From positions 3,366,501-3,405,000 of the forward strand of contig NC_135566.1 in the NCBI RefSeq assembly GCF_964340395.1: DNA of 38,500 nt, read 5' to 3'. The notes under the pieces were generated by a model. That model worked only from the letters and a program-made list of their open reading frames with translations, made no database searches and was not told the DNA's origin. This stretch comes from Glandiceps talaboti. Taxonomy: Eukaryota; Hemichordata; Enteropneusta; Spengelidae. Positions 1-35,060 of the stretch are shown one piece after another (position 1 is the first letter of the stretch; the number at the start of each line of letters is the position of its first letter). The translations under genes were made by a program, and so were the position numbers.

Positions 1-268
1 GAAATCATGCAAAAGGTACAGTGATTGGTTCATTTTATGTACAGTTGTAGAGTATAAGAAACAGTTGCAGTGATTGGTTCATTTTATATAGAATGTGAGA
101 GACAGTTGCAGTGATTGGTTCATTCATGTAGAATCTAAAAGAAAGGTGACTGTGATTGGTTCATTATATAATTTAATGCTCTAAAAGCATAACCCAACAG
201 AAAGATGATAATGAATAAAATTTGAGAATTGTTAACACCTGTCCATGATGAATTAATTGCACCAACAG
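1..268. repeat. Intron end with about 41-49 bp tandem repeat, four copies
   Basis: The core GTGATTGGTTCATT recurs at 21, 70, 111 and 152, with related flanks (ACAGTTGCA before it and GTAGAAT or similar after it). Each copy carries an inverted CCAAT box (ATTGG), probably by chance. The rest of this stretch is intronic sequence leading to the acceptor at 268. Confidence 0.7.
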
Positions 269-25231
<24,963 letters not shown>

Positions 25232-26265
25232 AGAAGGATACAGAAGTTAAAGGAGAAATCAATATGAATTGAGAGCCTGGTTGTTGTTTCCAACATCATC
25301 TCTTAAAAAGAATGTAGAGTACAGAAATGTGAAATTTGTTCTTTGTTTCCATAATGATTTTCAAAATTACCCAAATTATTTTTTCTTCTTGTTAGAGTTT
25401 GTTTTATCAGACGAGTGTCTCTTTATATATTACAACAAATTTGTTATGAAATAAGACTTGTGTTTTCCAATTTTTGTCCCCAGTGGGATTTTTGTTCTTA
25501 ATAACCATGATATTAGAACAGAAGCTCATGAAGTGTGGATGCCAGTGTGGCATGCATATTCAAGCTATTTGTATGAGAAATTTACAGTTTTCTTTGCAGC
25601 TGTACTGTCATAAGCAAAGCAAGTGAAAGTGCAGCAGAAAACACCATAAGCATAAGAGCAAATACCCAGAATACCCACTCCGGTACTTAAATATCATGAA
25701 TTTCTTCCAAAACAACACATTCTGTAAGTATGTACTGCAACTGCATTCATATAACTGTGTACATCATGCAATATTTGCACACACATTTACATATGTGTGT
25801 GCAATGTTTTTAGTCATATACTGGCGTACAAATACTATCAGCATGTGTTAAGATTCATGCAAGTAATCACTGGTACATAGGAAATAACTCCAACATATAT
25901 ATGATGTATTATTTCGTCTTTTACATTTTTTGAACATTTAGACTTTTTAATTTCTATGATATTCACTGATAATTATAAACAGTTGTCCAACTGTTGCAAG
26001 TTTGTTAGCAGTGAAAATATATGAAGTTCCTGTATTTGCAAGTGTAAATCTCACTTTGCCATAATTGATCTGAATACAAGTGTTGTCCATATAAAGTTTT
26101 GGGATATTTTTTTAACAATAACAAAATTCTTTCAAAGAATCCAAAATTAGTATCAGGTGTTAGCAGTGCCCAGATTTGTAAATTTGTAAATAAAACTGGA
26201 TGTATTTCATTGAAATTATTCAGTAATTTTGATATGATACATTATGTAAACTACAAGCAAATAAA
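25232..26265 (+). other. BLTP2 3' untranslated region with two candidate poly(A) signals
   Basis: AATAAA occurs at 26189-26194 and 26260-26265, giving a 3' UTR of about 1 kb. A perfect 12-bp-arm inverted repeat (TTGCACACACAT, 6-nt loop, ATGTGTGTGCAA) lies at 25775-25804. AAGTAATCACTGGTACATA at about 25861 matches the edge of the MITE-like element at 2250-2366. Confidence 0.6.
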
Positions 26266-28107
26266 CTGATCTCGAACTTGAACTACAAAGAAATTAAGCT
26301 AAGTATCTCAACATATGAAATGACATACTTAGCTTTAACCAGACATGATTGTATTTTTCTGTTTAAGTGTCATGTAGATTGTGAGATATTTGAATTGGAA
26401 TAGTCTTGAGTGGGCTTCTTTTCACCCTATGAAAGGTATTATAGGTATGTTAGGATGCCAGAAATCAATAGACAATGTGTACAGAAAGCTTTATACATGT
26501 TTTGTTGAAACAATCAGTGCAATTCTGTATAGTCAATACTTCATATTTACATTGGCCTATTTTACTTCAAAATATTTTTTTTTTTGAAAATTGTTAATAT
26601 AAAAGTAAACATTTAGAATGTAGATAGTGTGCAGAAATATTCAATTTCAATTCTAATTATAATCTGTGATCTGTGAGTCATAATTTCATTGTTTTTGCCA
26701 ACTATAACAGTGTTTTTCTTTTCACAAGATCGACAAAGTTCTTTTCACGTATATGTGATAGATATAATGTAACTGGTGTTGTGACATAATATGGTTTGAA
26801 ACAAATTTAACCACATCTTGATTGTAGTTGTGTTGTATGATATGGTCAAAGAAAATGTTGTGCTGTAATGATTTTATCAACCCTATTATCCTCATTCCTC
26901 AATGATAGTTCCACCAGAAAACAATAGATTTGAGACAAACTATAACAAGTGGAGGGGTGGTCAGGGTATGCCATGTCAGATGGCACCCAATGTGAGTATC
27001 CTGTCCAGACTATGGATATTGCAAACTGTTTTGTTGTGACCCACCTTATATTTATATAATTGTTTCATTTGTTCCATAGACTACAATAGAATAAAATGAA
27101 AATTGGAGAAAATGAGATGACAAGTTTGCAACCGTTTGGAAGTAGTGTGATAATTTTCATAATCGGAGTCAGTGACCTCTTCAATACCAACTACTTTCTT
27201 GCCAAATTATCAGTTCAAAGTTCTTTCATTTTCCCACCAAATTAATATGTTCAAAATTCTTCAAACTTTGTTAAGTTTTGGTAAATTTCAATGCTATCTT
27301 TATATGCTATATTGAATGAAAAATATTTTAGTTTTCCCATTGTTTAAAAATCTGCCTTTCGTAATCATTACACAAAAAACATGAAAATAGAGAAATTTAT
27401 TTGTTCAAAGTTTGTTTGGCATTAAAGGGGTCAACTGATCACACACAGTCAACTTGTTTGGCTCTTTATTGAATAAGGAAAGAATATTGTAAATGACATC
27501 TTTGTAGAATAGTAACAGATGTACATATTTGAATATCAAAGAGTTATTTTCTTTCAATATGTAAATTATATAAAACATTTGTGAGTGAGTTTTTTTTTCT
27601 CTTGAATATTAGGATAGTAATAAATTGTGTGTTTCTCAGGATTGGATTAAATCATGCAGTTGAGATTTACGGAGGAGTTTATATGAAGCAATAGAGTAAC
27701 TGAAAATAAATCAGGTCAACCCAGTGCTGATATTTCTTGTATTTTGTTCGCTTACAAAAATGTGATGTTTGTCTATAGACAGCAGTATTTTCCAAGCTAG
27801 AAACTGCATCTTGATGATACAACCATTACTGTTTTAAAAGTTGTCTTGTCAGGTGAAATGTTCGTGTTTTGCTCTTACCAAAATTGTTGTCCTTTTTTTT
27901 GATCTGATGAGTACTTCTTGAGTTATTCAGCGTAGAAAGGATAGAAATTACAGTCAAACAATAATTTCAAACAAATATCAGCTTGAAAATTTAGATGGTA
28001 TCTGTTGGCACTGATTGCACTGTACAGAGTAAATTTGTTCATTGATCTAGGGAGTCTTTGTGTGCTCAGTCTCTTGTTTCCATTATGAGGATAATCTGTT
28101 TGTAGAT

Positions 28108-28153
28108 GTATGACATTAAGATAAACACAGAATGACATTAAGATAAACACAGA
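28108..28153 (+). repeat. Two-copy 23-bp direct repeat
   Basis: ATGACATTAAGATAAACACA with GA after it occurs twice in tandem. Around it, GGGAGTCTTTGTGTG (about 28050) and AAGACTCCCT (about 28153) form a loose inverted pair. Confidence 0.75.
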
Positions 28154-29030
28154 AGACTCCCTAGCTTGCTTGCACAATGGAAAGTGATGAACAGCAGCCA
28201 TTTCTGTGATTGTTCAGATATTTCTGAAATATCATATTTGTTGCGTTTCAACAGGTATATTGAAGTATTTAATGCAACGTGCACCATCTTCAGACTTGGG
28301 TAGATTGAAAGCCCCAATTTTTGCAAAATGATGATGAGACACTATACCTTTATAACTTTAATTCCTGCCTGCTTCTATCTTGCTTCTATCCAAACAACAA
28401 GTTACTTACATATAGCATAGACCCTAGGGTATATGGTTCAAACAAACAGCTTCTAATAAGGTTATGAAACATCAACAGTTCTGATTTGTGTTACACTTGT
28501 CATGTTTGTCAGTGCATGCTGAATTTTATGCAATGGAATCAATTCCATTGATAATTTGCCTCTTGTTGCCACAATCAAAGAATATTCTAAAGGATGCTGT
28601 TGTCCAGAATGAAGTCAACAAGATTTTGTGTTATTCTCTAAACTGTCAACATTCTTGTCGTGTGTTTTTGCCATATAAGATAAATATCTTATATTCAACT
28701 TGAAATTTGTGCCATCGTCAATTTTGTCACTAGTGATACAAAAACATTTAGCAAGTATTGAATATTGTGGTTAAATCATATAACTGTAGACTGCCACCAG
28801 TATCTTGAAATGATTTATTTTGTCTCATAATCTTCAAATGTTTGACTTTGTCATTCATTTTAATTTGGGGAAGGAAAATGTTGTCAACTTTTTTTTCCCC
28901 AGTAATAGTCCCCAAGGGACTAGTGTCAGTCACCAGTGTTCGGGTATTATCAACCTGAAATGTGGTCACTAAACGGTGAACAAAGAGAAATGATAGACAA
29001 GTGAACAGCTTATTTTAGCCAATCAGATGA

Positions 29031-29185
29031 GAGGGTACTAAGACTATGCAAATAAGACTAAGACTTTGCATATATAATGAGGGTACTGAGACTATGCAAA
29101 ATAAGACTAAGGCTTTGCATATATAATGAGGGTACTGAGACTATGCAAATAAGACTAAAACTTTGTATATATAGTGACTTCAAAA
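29031..29185 (+). repeat. About 54-56 bp minisatellite, three copies
   Basis: The unit is GAGGGTACTGAGACTATGCA, then AATAAGACTAAGACTTTGCATATATAAT. The third copy is diverged at its end. Confidence 0.9.
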
Positions 29186-30536
29186 AAATTACATATAGTC
29201 ACCCGGCACTGAATATACTGCCAATAGCAACAGTAAAATGATATGATGCATCTTGCATATATAATAGCAGGGCAGTATCAGCATGTGGATAAACATTACA
29301 GTTGAGCTACAATATCATTTGTGCTATTTATCAATTGACCCAATTATGTAAGATTACCAGGAAAACAGGTGCAAGCATCAGTGGTCCCAATGACTGTTAT
29401 TGTGACGTATATTGTTTGTGTTGTTTGCTGTCAGAATTTCTCACAAATATAATAATTTACAATTATACGGCTGTGCTAGACTGATATATCAAAGGAACGT
29501 AAAACACATACACAATGTTGATAGGTCGCCGTGCGTCAGTCTACTGGTAGCAAAGTGCTCTCGACAGACACAAGAATATATGCTTCCTCTTGTAAACCAA
29601 AATAAGTGAACCAAACAGTATTGAGGTGAAATTGGTTTATTTTATTTTTGAAGGATACAAAGAGAAAATAGTTAAAATAGTACGGTATAAACAAGATAGT
29701 ATTGTACTGGGTTATCATAACGACACAAAGTTTCAAAACAAATACAAGTCTTATGTGTTATGCAAGTAATTAATACATACTCCTGAAGCTTATAGTAAAA
29801 TACATATATCCGACAAGTTTCCACGTTCGTTTAGTTTCCCATACCGGTACGTTCTCAGTTTCTGTCACATATCCCAATAAGCTTGCCTTTCCATATTATT
29901 GTTCAGAAACCTGATCAAATTTACTGTATCATGAATTAAAGTGCAATGATACTATTTAAGTGAATATAAAAAGAAAATGAGAAAAGAGTAACATATATAG
30001 TAAGCTTTGGTTTAATTAGGATCATGTACATATATATTTATAATTGTATTCAAATTAGCACTAACTCAAGCCCACACTTTATACTTTGAAAACGTAGTTG
30101 AGAAAGGATATTGCTGATTAGAAGTATAAACAACACATCGAATATGAAAATAAAATACATTTATATATATATATGCATTAAAACATACATGGTATGCTCA
30201 ATTTCAATAAATCTAAAGTTTCAGACTCATGACATGTATAAAACATATATAAGGTAGCTTACAGGATCTCGGAGTTCGTTGACGTGGCGGAAACGTTTTA
30301 ATGAATTTAGAGTTATTGACTACTGCCCCATGTTTCAATTTTGGAAATCAAATCGGTGTGTTTGAGACTGAAGTTATTCCATTAAATTTTTTTCAAAAAG
30401 GTGGCTAGGAAATGGGCTGGTATCCCTTTTGAAATAATAAAACAAACGTTATGTAACAGTGTTCATTCAAATTAATGTGAAACAACATATAACTTAGTGT
30501 TTGTAACTTAATAATTTCAAAAGTATAAACGTTTGT

Positions 30537-30718
30537 TATTGCATGTAAGAAAGTGATTTGTAAAGAAACAGTGAAGTACAAATGTCACTTAGTCATGTCC
30601 ATCTGTTTGCATTTGTCTGTCGCTTCGCTATATGCATAAATACCCGATTATTATATAGCGTTTAGTTGTGAATAAAAGTGATTGCTTTACAAATCACTTC
30701 CTGTACGTACAATTGCAA
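30537..30718. mobile_element. MITE-like inverted repeat beyond the opsin 3' end
   Basis: The left arm (TTGCATGTAAGAAAGTGATT then TGTAAAG, about 30540-30566) is complementary to the right arm (CTTTACAAATCACTTCCTGT then ACGTACAATTGCAA, about 30685-30718). The AT-rich centre is non-coding. Confidence 0.65.
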
Positions 30719-30721
30719 ATT

Positions 30722-30727
30722 TTTATT
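30722..30727 (-). terminator. Candidate opsin poly(A) signal
   Basis: AATAAA on the minus strand, about 113 nt beyond the opsin stop codon. Confidence 0.5.
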
Positions 30728-30839
30728 TTTTTTGTGCTACAAACACGGACTGGACTGTTTCGCATTGTAAGTTACAAGTAGGCAAACATAGTGTTTGTTT
30801 GTTTGTTTGTTTGTTGCACTGAATGTTGAACGAATATTT

Positions 30840-31606
30840 TTACAGTTGTGTACTAGTGTAATCGCTATTGATGGCTAACATCGTGGTATGGTTTGCACAG
30901 GTGACGATCTCATGACCCAGTCTTGGTTGGTAGCTCGTGTTTTTCGAACTATTGCTTGTGCAAACGTGCGATTTTCTACTTCTCGAAGATCTTTCAAGCA
31001 CGTTGATGCTTAAGCAACGTTTCAGACAAGTGGGTAACCTTCTCAAGGTCTGTTGGCGAAATTGTCCATTGAGAGAAAAATAAATGAGCGGATTGAACAT
31101 ACAAGATGTCTTGGCGAATAGAGCTGGTATGACGGTGACTATTTTCGGTGCATTATCGATATGAGAGAAAAATGAATATAATGACATTGCAGCGTATGGT
31201 GTCCAGGCGGCAAATAACAGTATGGTGATTATTAGGCCTATTTTACGGAGATGATTTTCGTGATTAAATAGTTCAAGGGAATTTGCGGGCTTTTCACCCC
31301 CTTCTCTATTTAAACCGACTGATCCAGGAGTTGGGTTTAATATCTTACGTGCTCTTCGTACGTACAGTACAACTTTGCTGTGACACACCGACGTCACGAT
31401 CAAGGGAAAAAAGAAACAAATGCAGAAGGACACTCCGACGTAGGTCATGTTAAATATGTCAGTGTCTATCCAATCCAAAGAACAGAACGTGCCATGCAGC
31501 TCAGGTCTGTAGTTACCCACCCCCAAAATAGGTAATACACTCCAGAAAATTGCTGCCAGCCAGATAACCATAACAATTCCTCTAATACATTTGTCACATT
31601 TCTTTC
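30840..31606 (-). CDS. Opsin exon 3 (TM4 to C-terminus)
   Basis: Acceptor TTATTGTTTGCAG before 31606. It encodes residues 133-387: TM4, ECL2, TM5, an ICL3 of about 35 residues, TM6 (FAAWTPYA), TM7 with K298, helix 8 (NGQFRQQ) and a Cys-containing Ser-rich tail. Confidence 0.95.
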
Positions 31607-33867
31607 CTGCAAACAATAAAAGAGGATGACTATAATTGAGTATGGTCCATGTAGTTGTGCCACATTTGTAGTGGATTGGGTTGGGAGGGGGAGGGGAGGG
31701 TCACGAGCCCCATTCCAAGAATCCTTTTGCATCACATAAGCTTCAGAACTCACCTTTACTTTTTAATCCTATGGGGGGACTATTACAATGGGCTCCGTGT
31801 CACTTTTAATGCCGGCCTGGAGCTAAAGGATATGTTTTGAAGTGTAAAGTCACCTTGAATAATGATGATGATAGTGTAAGGATAATAATTCATTTCCACT
31901 AGATTAAATATTACAAAACAGAAACTATACAATTGGAGAAAACAAGTAATTGACTAAACAACTATATTAAATCGAGTTCGATCTCACTCAATGAAGAAAA
32001 ATAGGCAATGTATACAAATTTATAGCAAGAAAAACGTACAGATCATGACAATGGTAATAATGACCATGATATAGAGCTTATAATATGATGATACATACTC
32101 ATAAAAAAAAATATTAATAAAAAGATGGCATCTATTGGCTTTAGATGCAGTACTTGAAGTCTTTAAACTTTAAACTTACTCCGACAACAGGTATCTCTTT
32201 TAGCACCAGTAAAATGAATTATAACTTACCGAGGTCATTATTGGTGACTTTGATGTATGATAAACATGCGATGGCAGCTACGGTCCATATATTGACCAGA
32301 CCAAACGTAAAGCCACTGAAACCATCCCAGATGCACCTGATCTTATTGACACGGTGGGTATGTGTGAAACTATTGATGATAGCAATCGGGTAGCCAAGTG
32401 AAGAAACTCCGATGTCAGAGATGGCGAGGTTAATGATTAATTTCTCCATCGAACTGACGTCCATGGCCAGTAAATAATGCAAAACAACTAAACCATTTCC
32501 TAAATAGGCAGCGGTACCTAAAAGGGGGAAAATTAAAACAGAGCATTACTTGCGAGCGACGACGACGACGCATGTGCCATTACATATGATTTAAAGGGGC
32601 ACAAGCTGAGATGATAACAGTGATGCAGACAATAATCGTTGTAAATCACTCTCTCTTACAGTAGCAGCGTCAATTCACACATACCTTGTAAGGCTTAGCT
32701 TTTAAAATGAGAAAGTGTTCGTTTACATCAACAGCAAGCGTACTATTGCAAACACTTGCATATGCAAGTGCTGAGAACACCTGTGTGAACATTGGAGAAG
32801 ATATAGTCGCAATCAAACTATTGTTCTTTACATCACATTTGATGTTATAACTCGGGCACCTAGAATTGACATTCACTGGTGACAATTTACAGTTAAAGCA
32901 AACAGGCGAACCAGTCGCACGCATTGCAACAAAGAAATGGGGAAGAAGTGAACGGAATATGATACTGAGGGGCTCCTCGATCACTGAAGAAAGAATACTG
33001 CCGTAATTTGCTCAGTATTACATGTACAGACACAGTTGATTCATTTGTCTAGGAGGAATGCAATGAAAGCCAGTTAAGTTAAAACAACTTGAAATCGATC
33101 TCTGGCTCGACAACATTGCTACACATGTTATCGTTTGACACTACATTGTTACATTTTAATTCATGATATGCTTGAAAAAAATATATATATATGTTGTTAT
33201 AATGTATATGATTTAGCGACGATCTTCTGAAGACAATGGAAATATTAATTATACACAAAGAATAATGTAAATTAAAGATTTTTGTCCCACCAGATGATGA
33301 AACGGTTAATGTTAAGTTAGTAAGATTTGTGTGGAGCTGCTGATAAAATGTTAGGAAAATTTGTGTTTGAGTCACACGATATTTTGTTTCAAGTCAGTTT
33401 TCTTTCATTGTCAGTAAATTGGAATTTAGAAAGACCGCCTAAAGGATTTTTAGTCTTTCGCTACGCGCATTATTTCGTCAAAAAGAACAAATTTTATCCT
33501 AAGATATTGTTCGGGTTGATACAAATGAATTCAGTTAATTGAAACAGAACGCTTTGTTGTGTATTGACAAAAATCTTACGAATGTTACTTCCAACTGCTA
33601 ACACTCTGCTACTTTTTCGATATACTCGAATCCCCTTGATGTGGCCAAATAATCTATACAAGATATCACGTGACTAAAAAATGGAATCGGATCAGAACGC
33701 TGATCCCGTCAAACTAACATCTCGAACACAGAAATAAATAAACGACTTGCAAACTTACAGACGATTGTTAAATAACAGCCGATGAATATGTCTTCATTTA
33801 TCGACATCGGAGAAATGTCCAATGCGACCAAATCTGTTCGATTTTCGGTGACGTTTTGAGACGACAT
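30840..33867 (-). CDS. Opsin-type GPCR (Opn5/RGR/peropsin-like), 3 exons, 387 residues
   Basis: Minus-strand exons 33867-33759, 32517-32230 and 31606-30840 join in frame from ATG to TAA with GT-AG introns. The short N-terminus has two N-glycosylation sites (N5, N9). Seven membrane segments can be read, starting with LGNGLVV and NLAISD. C98 and C174 form the TM3-ECL2 disulfide pair. K298 in FAKTSCMFNPLIY is the retinal Schiff-base lysine, and NPxxY is intact. Aligned without gaps to bovine rhodopsin, E113 is D101 and E181 is E168. ECL2 (YRPELHGTFCSLDW) looks like the Opn5/RGR/peropsin branch. At the end of TM3, ERY is replaced by LSY (residues 122-124), and Y223 by His. The tail ends in TQL, a class I PDZ-ligand pattern. 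It is a membrane photopigment or photoisomerase; the exact subfamily needs a tree. Confidence 0.93.
31607..32229 (-). other. Opsin intron 2
   Basis: 623-bp GT-AG intron. No additional exon or RNA feature seen. Confidence 0.8.
32230..32517 (-). CDS. Opsin exon 2 (TM1 to the TM3 end)
   Basis: Acceptor CCCCCTTTTAG and donor CTCG|GTAAGT. It encodes residues 37-133, including GN of TM1, D71 of TM2, C98/D101 at the top of TM3 and the LSYIKV stretch in place of (D/E)RY. Confidence 0.93.
32518..33758 (-). other. Opsin intron 1
   Basis: 1241-bp GT-AG intron. A 104-codon minus-strand frame at 32670-32984 has no family resemblance and no suitable splice role. Otherwise no feature seen. Confidence 0.75.
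33759..33867 (-). CDS. Opsin exon 1 (start codon and N-terminus)
   Basis: ATG at 33867-33865 and donor GTCT|GTAAGT. It reads MSSQNVTENRTDLVALDISP and then MSINEDIFIGCYLTIV, ending in the start of TM1. It is the only start that joins TM1 in frame with a good donor. Confidence 0.88.
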
Positions 33868-34461
33868 AGTGTTCTACTGTTGCAGACTCAGCACTTTGAC
33901 GGCAACTGATTCAGATTGTGCTTATTAGAAGGACAATTATACATAATAGGTGAGGACTTGAACGGGGGGATGTCCGGGGGATGTCACGCTAACAATAAAT
34001 TTACCGTTACGTAGCAGATGAGTCGTTGCACTAACATTGCTTGAGATAGTGAGCATCACTCCTCAAGTGGGCGTTGCTGATTATTTGTTCGTCTCTATAG
34101 CAACGTTTGGCCTAGCTCCGGAAATGTACTCTACATATAAGGATACTTAATACAAGAGGATACTTCGCCGGAGACGAAATAACGGCATGAGGTGTCAAAT
34201 GAGAAGTAGTCGATTGATATTTTCGTGATAGATATATTATTGCGAGTGTTCAATGAGCAATTATGCACGCTCGATCATAGAAATGTTTAATTAGTACGTG
34301 GAGGTCAAATTCTTATAAGAGAGTCGCCCTATATAGGTTGCAGACAGGCCTATAATATAGCGAATCACTGCGATTTGAATCACAACTGTCAACTCCGTTC
34401 TATAATTGCGGACCTGGCATGGTAGAAATTGCAATGTGAATGTCTTTAATCCAATGTGCCG

Positions 34462-34600
34462 TGCAATGGTATGCTCCCCAAGGCTAGGAGTTGAGGAAAT
34501 ATTGTGCCGCTATAAGTCTGTGCCGATTAAAAATAATTGTAAAACTTTAGTGTGGAGTTAAGTAAGAAACGCCATATAAAAAATCAACATTTTTCAGGAT
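34462..34600 (+). repeat. SINE/MITE-like interspersed repeat, copy 2
   Basis: A diverged copy of 12786-13018: GGCTAGGAGTTGAGGAAATA, TTGTGCCGCTATAAGTCTGTGCC, then GCCATATAAAAAATCAACATT. The central hairpin is missing. Confidence 0.6.
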
Positions 34601-34938
34601 TTTTAAACAGGACGCGCCGGTGAATATCCAACCTTGAAGTACATGTAATTATACTGACAGTATTACTCCAAGATCCACCATTTATATAGTGTAAAAAATA
34701 CAAAAGAGTGCCATGACAATTATGTCATAACCAGAGTTTGTCCCATAAATCCAGGCAGGAAATTCCCAAAATTTTCTACATATGTTTCTATACTACTATA
34801 CATCTATACAATAGTATCTTATCCATAGGTTTAAAATGAAGTTTCATTTACCCATGCACTGTATTTGTTTGCTTGCTTGTTTCTTTCTTTGTGGTCCGAA
34901 CCCAAAGTATTGACATCTGCGCAGGAAGGTAGCGCACA

Positions 34939-34953
34939 ATGACGTCATACTAA
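34939..34953 (+). promoter_or_regulatory. Five-codon uORF overlapping a perfect CRE
   Basis: ATG ACG TCA TAC TAA sits two bases before the DPH1 ATG at 34955. TGACGTCA (34940-34947) is the full palindromic CREB/ATF site and overlaps the uORF start. Whether the uORF is transcribed depends on the unknown transcription start. Confidence 0.5.
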
Positions 34954-34961
34954 TATGGCGG
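34952..34961 (+). promoter_or_regulatory. YY1-like ATGGCGG motif at the DPH1 start codon
   Basis: AATATGGCGG matches the YY1 pattern (AANATGGCGG) that often spans the initiator ATG of housekeeping genes. Confidence 0.5.
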
Positions 34962-35060
34962 ACGTCCAACTTCAACCAGTCGTGGTGTCTGCGAAAAATG
35001 CCCCGAGAAAAAGGTTTGTCGGCGCCAAGGGTAAAACCAAGAAAGAAGGAAAACAATCTG
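34955..35060 (+). CDS. DPH1: DPH1 exon 1
   Basis: ATG at 34955 and donor TCTG|GTATGT. It encodes 35 residues plus one base, Lys/Arg-rich ([17 protein letters not shown]), as is common for the variable DPH1 N-terminus. Confidence 0.9.

Larger units (their letters stand above)
26266..30721. other. Gene-poor gap between convergent BLTP2 and opsin
   Basis: No credible coding exon on either strand; the short open frames here lack family resemblance and splice support. Repeats are listed separately. Confidence 0.6.
33868..34954. promoter_or_regulatory. Divergent intergenic region between the opsin and DPH1 starts
   Basis: About 1.09 kb separating head-to-head start codons. It must hold the 5' ends of both genes unless either has an upstream non-coding exon. 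The only elements I could support are a diverged interspersed repeat (34462-34600) and the DPH1 start-proximal sites at 34939-34961. Confidence 0.6.

Noticed and set aside
32670-32984. 104-codon minus-strand frame in opsin intron 1
   Set aside because: No opsin-like or other recognisable motif; exons 1 and 2 join in frame without it.
34094-34107. X-box-like GTCTCTATAGCAAC near the opsin
   Set aside because: The left half breaks the GTNRCC consensus, so there is only half-site support.
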